A stretch of 64,000 nucleotides of DNA from Desulfonatronum thioautotrophicum (GTDB lineage: Bacteria; Desulfobacterota; Desulfovibrionia; Desulfovibrionales; Desulfonatronaceae): NCBI RefSeq assembly GCF_000934745.1, contig NZ_KN882168.1, positions 62,001-126,000 of the forward strand, in the 5' to 3' direction. Shown here one piece after another: positions 16,668-23,346 of this stretch. Made by a program: the position numbers and the translations under genes. The notes under the pieces are model-generated. The model saw only the letters and a list, made by a program, of their open reading frames with translations. It made no database searches and was not told where the DNA came from. Every line of letters begins with the position of its first letter. The stretch's first letter is position 1.

Positions 16668-17243
16668 TCAGCCCACTGTCACATACCCCAACCAAACCTC
16701 CCCCGTACCCAAAACCGACGTATTGGTAAACGCCTCCACCACCGCAAGCCCCATCCCCGAGAAAACCTCACGCAATTCCTCATCCCTCCAAAGCACGAAC
16801 ACCCGGCCGTCCCCGGCCGTGCTTACCCCACCCCCCTGCTTCATTGTCAGCAGAACATGCCCGCCGGGCATGAGGGCCTGGAGAATCCGGGCCAAGGTGG
16901 CGGGGAAGCGGTCTTTGGGGACGTGGACCAGGGCGCCGATCAGGATCACGGCGTCCACGGACAGGGTGGTGAAGTCGAAAGAATCGAAATCCGCGCACAG
17001 CACTTCGCACCCGGCATGTGTCCGGGCCAGCTTTGCCAGGCCGGGGGAGCGCTCCAGGCCCAGGAGGTTGTATCCGCGCTGCTTCATCCAGAGCAGATCC
17101 CGTCCCGATCCGCAGCCCACGTCCAGCACATGGGCCGGGGCTGGAACGTGCCGGGTCAGGGGGGCCAGGAACGGAGACGGGTCCAGGGGGAAGGTTTGGG
17201 CGTGGTAGACGTGGGGGGAATGGGCGTAGGCGTCGTTGCGCAT
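16668..17243 (-). CDS. Class I SAM-dependent methyltransferase (intact copy)
   Basis: Protein of 191 aa with a clear SAM-binding motif I, VLDVGCGSGRDLL (39-51), then the acidic loop LGLERSP and motif IV-like VDAVILIGALVHVP. It resembles small-molecule methyltransferases of the tellurite-resistance TehB/UbiE type; the substrate is unknown. Its 3' end (FVLWRDEELREV to VWLGYV) recurs three more times within the next 4 kb, and a second, broken copy of the gene lies at 18994-19636. It is followed upstream on the same strand by the Rpn-type gene, giving a methyltransferase-rpn unit that has been duplicated. Confidence 0.85.
   Translation of the reverse strand: MRNDAYAHSPHVYHAQTFPLDPSPFLAPLTRHVPAPAHVLDVGCGSGRDLLWMKQRGYNLLGLERSPGLAKLARTHAGCEVLCADFDSFDFTTLSVDAVILIGALVHVPKDRFPATLARILQALMPGGHVLLTMKQGGGVSTAGDGRVFVLWRDEELREVFSGMGLAVVEAFTNTSVLGTGEVWLGYVTVG
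16675..16810. repeat. Methyltransferase 3'-end repeat, copy 1 (inside intact gene)
   Basis: Reference copy of a ~100-150-bp repeated segment that encodes the last ~45 residues of the methyltransferase. Related copies occur at about 18490-18578, 19081-19215 and 20700-20876, all in the same orientation. Confidence 0.75.
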
Positions 17244-17371
17244 GGGCTGATGACAAAGATTTTGTTATGGCCACAGACGGGAAAGGCAGACCGGGAAGGC
17301 AGACAAAAGGGGAGGGGAGAAAACAAAAGTCCAGAGCCAGAGCATTTACCGCAGAGCGCGGGTGCGCCATC

Positions 17372-18403
17372 TCACCGCGCTTCCGGCCCGGCCCCTCGAG
17401 AATCCGCCGCGGTCAACAAATGCAGCGGCAGGTCAACAGGCTCGTTGCGCAGGATTTTTTGCACCATGGCCGCATCCAGCCCGGTGATCCGCCCGATCAT
17501 TTCATCGCTCAGCCCCTGTTCCTTGGCATTGCGGACCAGGGTGCGCAGGGTTGCATGGCTGCCTTTCTCGATGCCTTTCTCGATGCCTTTTTCGATGCCT
17601 TTTTCGATGCCTTTCTCGATGCCTTTCTCGATGCCAAAACGCTCAACGCTGGTTATGTACGGCATTTTCTTCTCCTCCTCGATTTTTCGGTATTCCGTCC
17701 AGAACGCTTTTTCCGCGGCCTCGGGCAGGCGAATCATCCAGTCAATGACCCGAAAAAGCTCCAGGATTGTTTCCCTGCCATAGCCGCGCTCGTACATCAG
17801 CCGGACCAGGTGCAGCTTCCATGCCCGTAGTTCATCAATGCTTTTACTGGTCTTGGCCTTGATCTGGGCCATGACCGCCAGGGAAAACACGTTGTCGCTG
17901 GTCTCCAGTTCCTCCCAGCGGGATTCCCAGTCAAGAAGCTTGACCACCGGGAACCGGAAATCAATCTCGCACCCCCAGCGGCGGCGCTGATACGACGTGG
18001 GCCGGAACGTCGCGGACGTATCCGCGAGAATACCCAGGCTGACCACGTCCACCTTGTGCTTGTCGAAAATGCGGTAGTTGTAGACATACATGCGCAAGGA
18101 AAATTCCTGGTCAACATCGCCCTGAACCTCCACATGGATCAGGACGAAAATCTCGCGCCGGTCCCGAGTCCAGACGCGGACCAGCTTGTCGGCGTAGCGC
18201 CGGCCCAGCTGGGAGTCCTGGGCAAGCTGTTGCAACTCCTTGTCCAGAAATTCCGGCGGCCGCGACCAGTCCACTTCTCGGTGGATGTGCGGAAAAAGCA
18301 GGGCCAGGAATTCGGCAAACCGCGTCTCCAGGATTTCCTTCCACGGGCTGTCGTGATCCTGGTACGCGCCGTCAGGCTCCATGGCGTGAAAGCATTCGAT
18401 CAT
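17372..18403 (-). CDS. Rpn-family recombination-promoting nuclease/putative transposase-like protein
   Basis: Protein of 343 aa. The N-terminal region has the layout of Rpn/YhgA-like PD-(D/E)XK nucleases: VWTRDRREIFVLIHVEVQG with the E-x-Q catalytic strand, then SLRMYVYNYRIFDKH. The C-terminal region has six IEKG repeats (encoded at 17561-17632), a small helical domain with LSDEMIGRITGL, and a short tail. Rpn proteins of E. coli stimulate RecA-independent recombination. That fits the duplicated and rearranged DNA on its right, although no causal link can be shown here. A fragment of a second copy lies at 19706-19860. Confidence 0.82.
   Translation of the reverse strand: MIECFHAMEPDGAYQDHDSPWKEILETRFAEFLALLFPHIHREVDWSRPPEFLDKELQQLAQDSQLGRRYADKLVRVWTRDRREIFVLIHVEVQGDVDQEFSLRMYVYNYRIFDKHKVDVVSLGILADTSATFRPTSYQRRRWGCEIDFRFPVVKLLDWESRWEELETSDNVFSLAVMAQIKAKTSKSIDELRAWKLHLVRLMYERGYGRETILELFRVIDWMIRLPEAAEKAFWTEYRKIEEEKKMPYITSVERFGIEKGIEKGIEKGIEKGIEKGIEKGSHATLRTLVRNAKEQGLSDEMIGRITGLDAAMVQKILRNEPVDLPLHLLTAADSRGAGPEAR
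17561..17632. repeat. Six tandem 12-bp units inside the rpn gene
   Basis: Six consecutive 12-bp units, gcctttctcgat or gcctttttcgat (two of the six carry T for C), encode six IEKG repeats on the minus strand. The 12-bp length keeps the frame, so copy number can change without breaking the protein. Confidence 0.95.
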
Positions 18404-18473
18404 CTAGTCACCTGTACCATCGGCGTTTCTTGTGTAGAAATGGGATCAAACCTGCTCTTGACCCATTAGTTTT

Positions 18474-18683
18474 TCATGCCAGGCAGTTCTTCACCACATA
18501 CCCCAACCACGTCTCCCCCGTACTCAAAACCGACGTACTGGTAAACGCCTCAAATACCGAGCGCCCCATCCCCGCGAAACCTAACGCAAGTCCTGGGTCG
18601 CATTGTTCATAATACGAAATACTGGCTTCAAATTCCTCTTCCACCTCAGGGTGGAAGAGGAATTCACGTTGCGTACCTCGCAT
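18474..18683 (-). pseudogene. ParE/RelE toxin gene with its 3' end replaced by the methyltransferase repeat
   Basis: The first ~40 residues are a ParE-type toxin start: EFLFHPEVEEEFEASISYYEQCDPGLALGFAG. From there the protein switches to GMGRSVFEAFTSTSVLSTGETWLGYV, which matches the last residues of the methyltransferase encoded at 16668-17243. The catalytic C-terminal strands of the toxin are gone, so the 69-aa chimera should be inactive. It overlaps the antitoxin gene by 20 bases, the usual operon layout. Confidence 0.75.
18490..18578. repeat. Methyltransferase 3'-end repeat, copy 2 (fused to parE)
   Basis: About 90 bp closely matching 16677-16770, including the run that encodes EAFTSTSV and WLGYV. 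Its boundary with the toxin gene marks a clean recombination junction near 18578. Confidence 0.75.
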
Positions 18684-18891
18684 AAATCCTGGCAAAGACT
18701 TCATCGCCGTCAACAGGCTTAACCCTGCCTGCCCGGAGTTCCTCCAGCCTGCGTTTGGCGACCTGGCCCCATTTCTTGTCAATCACTCCGTCCGGTGGAT
18801 TGAGGGAACGGAGCAGAGAGTCCACCACGATAGTCCGCTCCTCGACGGGCAGCAATCTCGCCTCCTCAATAATTCGAACTGTGCTGTGCAT
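18664..18891 (-). CDS. Addiction-module antitoxin (RelB/ParD-like, partner of ParE)
   Basis: Protein of 75 aa with the typical pattern of addiction-module proteins: ARLLPVEERTIVVDSLLRSL, then KKWGQVAKRRLEELRAGRVKP and VFARI. The ATG at 18891 has GAGGAG four bases upstream and gives the usual family length; an ATG at 18921 would add 10 residues. The downstream toxin is truncated, so this antitoxin now appears orphaned. Confidence 0.8.
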   Translation of the reverse strand: MHSTVRIIEEARLLPVEERTIVVDSLLRSLNPPDGVIDKKWGQVAKRRLEELRAGRVKPVDGDEVFARIYARYAT

Positions 18892-18993
18892 AAGCTCCTC
18901 GGCAAAAATGTGTTGTTTCAAAATGTTTGCTGTAAAAAAACCATTTCTCGTTGATCCACTCGCTGGGGAGAGTAGTATTCCTGACTACGTGAA

Positions 18994-19636
18994 TCAATCA
19001 GCAAAAGTGTAGCAGGGGGTAGGTCTTGCTTTTTGATGAATTGCCCGCTTTCCCATGCTGAGCACATAGTCCATTCTCGTTTCTTCCGTACCCAAAACCG
19101 ACACATTGGTAAACGCCTCCACCACCGCAAGCCCCATCCCCGCGATAACCTCGCGCAATTCCTCATCCCTCCAAAGCACGAACGCCCGACAGACCCTGGC
19201 CATCCCCGGCCGTACTCATCCCCTTCCCCTGCTTCATGGTCAGCAGAACAGGCCCGCCGGGCTTGAGGGCCTGGAGTATCCGGGACAGGGTGGCGGGGAA
19301 GCGATCTTTGGGGACGTGGACCAGGGCGCCGATCAGGATCAGGGCGTCCACGGACAGGGTGGTGAAGTCGAAAGAATCGAAATCCGCGCACAGGACTTCG
19401 CACCCGGCATGCGTCCGGGCCAGCTTTGCCAGGCCGGGGGAGCGCTCCAGGCCCAGGAGGTTGTATCCGCGCTGCTTCATCCAGAGCAGATCCCGTCCCG
19501 ATCCGCAGCCCACGTCCAGCACATGGGCCGGGGCTGGAACGTGCCGGGTCAGGGGGGCCAGGAACGGAGACGGGTCCAGGGGGAAAGTTTGGGCGTGGTA
19601 GGTGTGGGGCGCGTGTGTGTAGGTGTCGTTGCTCAT
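18994..19636 (-). pseudogene. Frameshifted second copy of the SAM methyltransferase
   Basis: From the ATG at 19636 the reading is nearly identical to the intact copy at 16668-17243 (VLDVGCGSGRDLL and the following blocks). Near 19190-19205 it carries about 10 extra bases compared with the intact copy, which shifts the frame. The C-terminal part (FVLWRDEELREV, then EAFTNVSVL) continues in another frame and ends differently at 18994. So this is a recent duplicate now decaying. Confidence 0.82.
19081..19215. repeat. Methyltransferase 3'-end repeat, copy 3
   Basis: Same repeat as 16675-16810, here at the end of the broken methyltransferase copy. It shares with copy 4 the extra bases (gacagaccctggccatcccc type) that are absent in copy 1, so copies 3 and 4 form a subgroup. 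Confidence 0.7.
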
Positions 19637-19705
19637 GGGCTGATGACAAAGATTTTGTTTTGGCCACAGACGGGGAAGGCAGACGGGCAAGGCAGACGAA
19701 AGAGG

Positions 19706-19860
19706 AATCGTTTCCCTGCCGTAGCCACGCTCGTACATCAGCCGGACCAGGCGCAGCTTCCAGGCCCGGAGTTCATCAACGCTTGTGCTGGTCTTAGCCT
19801 TGATCTGGGCCATGACCGCCAGGGAGACAATGTTGTCGGCGCTGGTCTCCAGCTCTTCCT
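19706..19860 (-). pseudogene. Fragment of a second rpn gene
   Basis: About 155 bp matching 17768-17910 of the rpn gene, encoding MAQIKAKTSTSVDELRAWKLRLVRLMYERGYGRET-type sequence. Both ends of the gene are missing. It lies 70 bases upstream of the broken methyltransferase copy, the same order as the intact pair, so it is part of one duplicated block. Confidence 0.8.
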
Positions 19861-19882
19861 CAACCTTCGGGGAACGACGTTG

Positions 19883-20200
19883 TCATCTCTGCGTGGCCTG
19901 TGCGTTTTGCGGGCGATCCACAAGGGATATGGTCACGGTTTTACCAAGGACAAAAGCGGCCTTGTTGATCGTATTCAAGGTAACATTGCACGGTTGATCG
20001 CTTAACAAACGCTCCAGCGCGGATCTGCTTGTGCCCATTCTGTGCGCCAATTCCGTCTTTCTGATATTCTCCTTGGCCATGAGCGTTCTGATCTGATGAG
20101 CTATGGTCTTTTTCAGGGACGCAAGCTGTACATCTTCATATATGCCGTCCTCCAAAAGAAATTGATCAAAACTCTGGCCAATGTTTTTGAGCTTCTTCAT
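19883..20200 (-). CDS. HTH-domain antitoxin (HigA/XRE-like)
   Basis: Protein of 105 aa with an N-terminal linker and a helix-turn-helix region about 36-85: IRTLMAKENIRKTELAHRMGTSRSALERLL, then TLNTINKAAFVLGK. It begins one base after the stop of the toxin gene, so the pair is co-transcribed toxin first, as in HigBA systems. It should bind the toxin and repress the operon, possibly through the palindrome at 20565-20581. Confidence 0.85.
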   Translation of the reverse strand: MKKLKNIGQSFDQFLLEDGIYEDVQLASLKKTIAHQIRTLMAKENIRKTELAHRMGTSRSALERLLSDQPCNVTLNTINKAAFVLGKTVTISLVDRPQNAQATQR

Positions 20201-20563
20201 TTATTCACCTCTCATCTCGTCCATACGTTTTATGGCTAAATCCAAATCTCTGCGTGGAGTTTTTTGCGTCTTTTTGATGAACCCATGCAAGAGAAACAAG
20301 TTGCCTTGCTCTGCAAAGAAAAGCACCCTGGCGGTCCTTCCATCGGAAATGCGGCTCCTGATTTCGAATACTCCCTTTTCCAATGGCTTGCAGTGTGGTG
20401 GTCCTATCGGCCAATTATATTCAATATTTGCAATATCTGAACCGATTTCGATTCTGTCTTCCCTGGTCAGTCCTAAAAGCCATTCCCGCACAGGCATGAT
20501 GCCGGTGCTCGTGGCATAAAAATTAGCAGCGAGTACCTTGGTCCGAGTCATTGTTCTTGCCAT
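20201..20563 (-). CDS. HigB/Gp49-like RelE-superfamily toxin
   Basis: Protein of 120 aa. Recognisable features are the PVREWLLGLTREDR start, IEIGSDIANIEYNWPIGPPHCKPLEKGVFEIRS, then the RelE strands RTARVLFFAEQGNLFLLHGFIKKTQKTP and a C-terminal helix with AIKRMDEM. This matches phage-derived Gp49/HigB-type mRNA interferases, which cut ribosome-bound mRNA. The gene appears intact. Confidence 0.85.
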   Translation of the reverse strand: MARTMTRTKVLAANFYATSTGIMPVREWLLGLTREDRIEIGSDIANIEYNWPIGPPHCKPLEKGVFEIRSRISDGRTARVLFFAEQGNLFLLHGFIKKTQKTPRRDLDLAIKRMDEMRGE

Positions 20564-20921
20564 AATTACGGATTCCGTAATCGCACTGTCCGCGGATATT
20601 CGTAAAGATGCGGTTTAGGGAAGAATTGTACATTTTATGGTACGTTGTCAATGTGCCAATAAGGCCAGCTCCTGGCCAAGTGTTTTTCTCAGGCGATTCT
20701 CCGCCACATACCCTAACCAAACCTCCCCCGTACAAAATACCGAAGCATACCCAAACCGACACATTGTAAACGCCTCCACCACACCAAGCCCCAAATCCGC
20801 GGAAACCAGAGCAATTCCTGAACCTGATCCCGCCAGAGCACGAACACCCGACGGACCCTGGTCATCCCCATTGAAAACCGGTAGTTTAAGCATACGGAAA
20901 CGAAAAAGTTTCCGGATGGAA
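20564..20921. other. Gene-free stretch with methyltransferase repeat copy 4
   Basis: No intact gene. About 20700-20876 is the most diverged copy of the methyltransferase 3'-end repeat. It has a short internal duplication around the segment encoding the VLGTGE region, and no upstream methyltransferase sequence. The palindromic operator of the toxin-antitoxin operon lies at its left edge. Confidence 0.65.
20565..20581. promoter_or_regulatory. Palindromic operator upstream of the HigBA-like operon
   Basis: ATTACGGA-T-TCCGTAAT is a perfect inverted repeat with one central base, located one base before the toxin start codon. Its position fits an autoregulatory operator for the antitoxin; binding is inferred. 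Confidence 0.6.
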
Positions 20922-21398
20922 CTAATTATTACCAGACTCCATGGCCTTTGCCAGGGCCAACTGGTCGTCAAACCGTTCCTGTTCGCGCACGAGTTCAGCC
21001 CGCAATTCTTCCTCTGAAGGCAGGATCAGCTTGTACTTGCTGGCAAAGAGATGTTCATGGCCGTGCAGGACGGAGTAGCGGACAACGGATTTGTCCTTGT
21101 GGGCACAGAGAATGATGCCCACTGTGGGGTTGTCGTCCAGGCCCCGGCGCAGGTCGTCGTACATTCGCACATACATGTCCATCTGGCCGATGTCTTGATG
21201 GGTCAGTTCTCCGGTCTTGATATCAAAGAGCACGAAGCATTTGAGCAGATAATTGTAGAAAACCAGGTCAACGAAAAAATCTTTGTGATCCGCGCTGATG
21301 CGCTGCTGCCGGGCCACAAAGGCAAAGCCCTTGCCCAGTTCCAGGAGAAAAGCCCGCAAGTTGTTCAGAAGCGCGTCCTCCATTTGCGATTCGAGCAA
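20922..21398 (-). pseudogene. C-terminal half of a DUF1016/YhcG-type PD-(D/E)XK nuclease
   Basis: 158 aa matching only the C-terminal nuclease domain of YhcG-like proteins: LLELGKGFAFVARQQRI, HKDFFVDLVFYNYLLKCFVLFDIKTGE (the D...K strand), and NPTVGIILCAHKD. The DUF1016 N-terminal helical domain (about 170 aa) is missing. The upstream frame is occupied by an unrelated C-terminal remnant, so this is likely a 5' deletion product. It could still be translated from ATG 21398 or 21383. Confidence 0.72.
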
Positions 21399-21745
21399 CC
21401 TGCCCGTCCGCCAGCCCCCTGCCTTGTCCCCAGCAGCTTTCGCCCCTTCTCCGTTAGCCGGTATTTCTGTTTCTTGCTTCTGGGCTTATCCGGAATTGTC
21501 ATTTCCAAACAAGCTAAATCCATCAAGCGTGAGAGCGCCTTCTTGAAGTTCCCTGTTCGGCTTTCGTATCCAAGCAGAGCAAGCAGTTCCGGCGTGTTTT
21601 GTGGAGCATCGAGACAGGCGAGCAGGATTCTTTGTTCGATTTCGTTCATGGGCTCATGGGCCTCGTCATGGGCCTCGTCATGGGCCTCATGGGCTCGACT
21701 TAGTCCCGACTTGATCACCTGCTTCGGAGTGGCATCACTCGTCAT
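21365..21745 (-). pseudogene. C-terminal remnant of an AlbA_2-type ATP-binding protein (winged helix)
   Basis: The reading begins with a repeated AHDEAHDEAHEP linker, then a winged-helix region (IEQRILLACLDAPQNTPELL, YESRTGNFKKALSRLMDL) and the tail LEMTIPDKPRSKKQKYRLT. This linker plus tail is typical of the C terminus of RNA-binding AlbA_2/HATPase_c_4 proteins. The catalytic N-terminal domain is absent; upstream is a large hairpin at 21771-21825. The end overlaps the DUF1016 remnant by 34 bases. Assignment is from pattern memory. Confidence 0.55.
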
Positions 21746-21770
21746 TTCGCCTGTAACTTCACCAACCGGT

Positions 21771-21825
21771 TGACACCGCTACCCTAGACCGGACCCATGT
21801 GGGCCGGTTTAGGGTAGCGGTGTCA
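21771..21825. repeat. 55-bp near-perfect hairpin
   Basis: Left arm 21771-21792 (tgacaccgctaccctagacc plus gg) pairs with right arm 21804-21825 with one mismatch in 22. The 11-base centre contains a further CCCA-TG-TGGG stem. It could be a REP/BIME-like element, a terminator-like structure or a transposon end; there is no T run on either side. Confidence 0.85.
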
Positions 21826-22038
21826 CCCATGAGAGCCATTCCCGGTTTGGGAATACCCCGTAAGGAAAATGACGGCCAGTATATCTCTCTTTTCCATGAC
21901 ACATATGGAGTTTCGGCAGCATCGTGAACGACTGCGGACCTTGGACGAGGAGTAATGATTTTGTACCTGAAAGATGACAGAGAATAAAATATGTTAGCCA
22001 AGGACTCTTTGCAGGAAGATCAGCTCTGTCTCGGAACG

Positions 22039-22060
22039 GACTTGGTACGAGTACCAAGTC
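22039..22060. repeat. Perfect palindrome GACTTGGTAC-GA-GTACCAAGTC
   Basis: Ten-base arms around two central bases, in a region without genes. The size and symmetry suggest an operator of a lost or nearby regulator. Nothing else supports a role. Confidence 0.7.
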
Positions 22061-22111
22061 GTCAGGCTACTCAAGAAGGACACGGCCATCCTGGTGTTCA
22101 AGCCCCGTGGC

Positions 22112-22390
22112 TCAATTCTCGGGAGCAATGGTGATACTCCAGTCTGCCCTTCCCCCCTGTTCCTCATTGGAATAGCCAAAGACGTTCATTATTCCATCCG
22201 AGTTCTCTGTCCAATGCACATTTTCCCAGCACTTGCGAATCTCATAGAGTATCAACTGTGGATGACGGTGGGAGACATTCACAATCGCCTTGCTGTCGTT
22301 TGCAAGTTTTATAGCCTGGGCAACCGCCAGTTTGCGGTTGGCTGTGCCAGAGTCGATTATTGCGGTGACCTTTAAAAATTCTTTTGACAT
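22112..22390 (-). CDS. Hypothetical small protein, 92 aa
   Basis: An ATG-initiated ORF with balanced composition, helical middle (AVAQAIKLANDSKAIVNV) and aromatic second half (CWENVHW). No family recognised and no clear ribosome binding site. It stands alone between the scar zone and mtgA. It may be real but could equally be chance. Confidence 0.4.
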   Translation of the reverse strand: MSKEFLKVTAIIDSGTANRKLAVAQAIKLANDSKAIVNVSHRHPQLILYEIRKCWENVHWTENSDGIMNVFGYSNEEQGGRADWSITIAPEN

Positions 22391-22531
22391 TTTCTCAATG
22401 AGTTAGGTTGTTTTCCCGCCCATACATATCCTTTGAGCACCATTTGCTCCAGATCAGCATTCCTAGCGGGGTCTCGGCGGTGATGTCCAGGCATTTCTCG
22501 GAGCTATGCCGTTTCCATGGTGAAGGTGACG

Positions 22532-23287
22532 TCAGATTTGGTTGAGATGGGATGCACCGAGATTGAGCATTTGTCTTTCAATCTGCCTGGTTCGCTGCTG
22601 GATGTACGCGGAAGGGGTCACCACGCTGAAGCGTTTGGGGCTTGGCAGCACGGCGGCCATCAGCGCGGCCTCTCTCCTGGTCAGTTCAGAAGGTTCCTTG
22701 TTGAAAAATATCCTTGCCGCTGCGTGCACTCCGTAAATACCGTCACCAAACTCCGCAATGTTCAGGTATACCTCCAAAATACGGCGTTTGGGCCAAAGCA
22801 ACTCCATAAAAGCCGTAAACCAGGCTTCAAAGCCCTTGCGGACAAAACTTCGGCCCTCCCAGAGGAAGAGGTTTTTGGCAGTCTGCTGTGTTATCGTGCT
22901 GGCACCACGGACCCGCCCACTGGTTCGCCTCTCTTCCAGGGCCTCACGCATGGATTGAAAATCGAACCCCCGATGCTCTGGAAATTTCTGATCCTCAGAC
23001 GCAACAACGGCAAGGGCCATATGCAGCGATATGAACTCCCAGTCTACCCATTGATACTGGATGCGCGCGGATTTGTCCGCATGGAACAAGCCGTCCAGTT
23101 GCCTTTTGACCATGAACGCGCTTGTTGGCGGATGGATAAATCGAAGGATTCCAATCAGAAGTACGGAAGCAACGACAAATGAACATACCGCTAGAAAGAA
23201 AATTCCGGCGATCGCCCTGAGAAGACGCAACGGACGTTTTTTGGATATTGCTTTCTGCTTTTGCACGGAAGATGCACCTGCTTGCAT
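22532..23287 (-). CDS. mtgA: Monofunctional biosynthetic peptidoglycan transglycosylase
   Basis: Protein of 251 aa. A membrane helix at about 24-48 (LLRAIAGIFFLAVCSFVVASVLLIGIL) is followed by a GT51 domain: AVVASEDQKFPEHRGFD (catalytic glutamate of the ASEDxxFxxHxG motif), GASTITQQTAKNLFLW, and RRILEVYLNIAEFGDGIYGV. It polymerises lipid II glycan strands at the inner membrane. The start at 23287 is the ATG before SSVQKQKAISKKRPLR; the open frame continues upstream without homology. The upstream transporter gene ends 59 bases away on the same strand. Confidence 0.93.
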   Translation of the reverse strand: MQAGASSVQKQKAISKKRPLRLLRAIAGIFFLAVCSFVVASVLLIGILRFIHPPTSAFMVKRQLDGLFHADKSARIQYQWVDWEFISLHMALAVVASEDQKFPEHRGFDFQSMREALEERRTSGRVRGASTITQQTAKNLFLWEGRSFVRKGFEAWFTAFMELLWPKRRILEVYLNIAEFGDGIYGVHAAARIFFNKEPSELTRREAALMAAVLPSPKRFSVVTPSAYIQQRTRQIERQMLNLGASHLNQI

Positions 23288-23346
23288 GGTCTGGGACAAC
23301 AGCTCTGTGGGAATTGTTCGCCTGGGCCAAAAGATGCTGGGTCGAG

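Larger units (their letters stand above)
21746..22111. other. Gene-free stretch with two strong palindromes
   Basis: No convincing gene in either strand. It contains the long hairpin at 21771-21825 and the palindrome at 22039-22060; the rest shows no recognised feature. Confidence 0.6.

Noticed and set aside
17551-17640. Short regular repeats that could suggest a CRISPR array
   Set aside because: Units are 12 bp with no spacers and lie in frame inside the rpn gene.
16857-17783. Plus-strand ORF across the methyltransferase and rpn genes
   Set aside because: It spans two real minus-strand genes and the intergenic gap and has only low-complexity, repeat-derived sequence.
19883-20563. HigBA pair considered as part of the Dnd island
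   Set aside because: It is separated from the dnd genes by the duplicated methyltransferase-rpn region and has its own operator; no link is visible.
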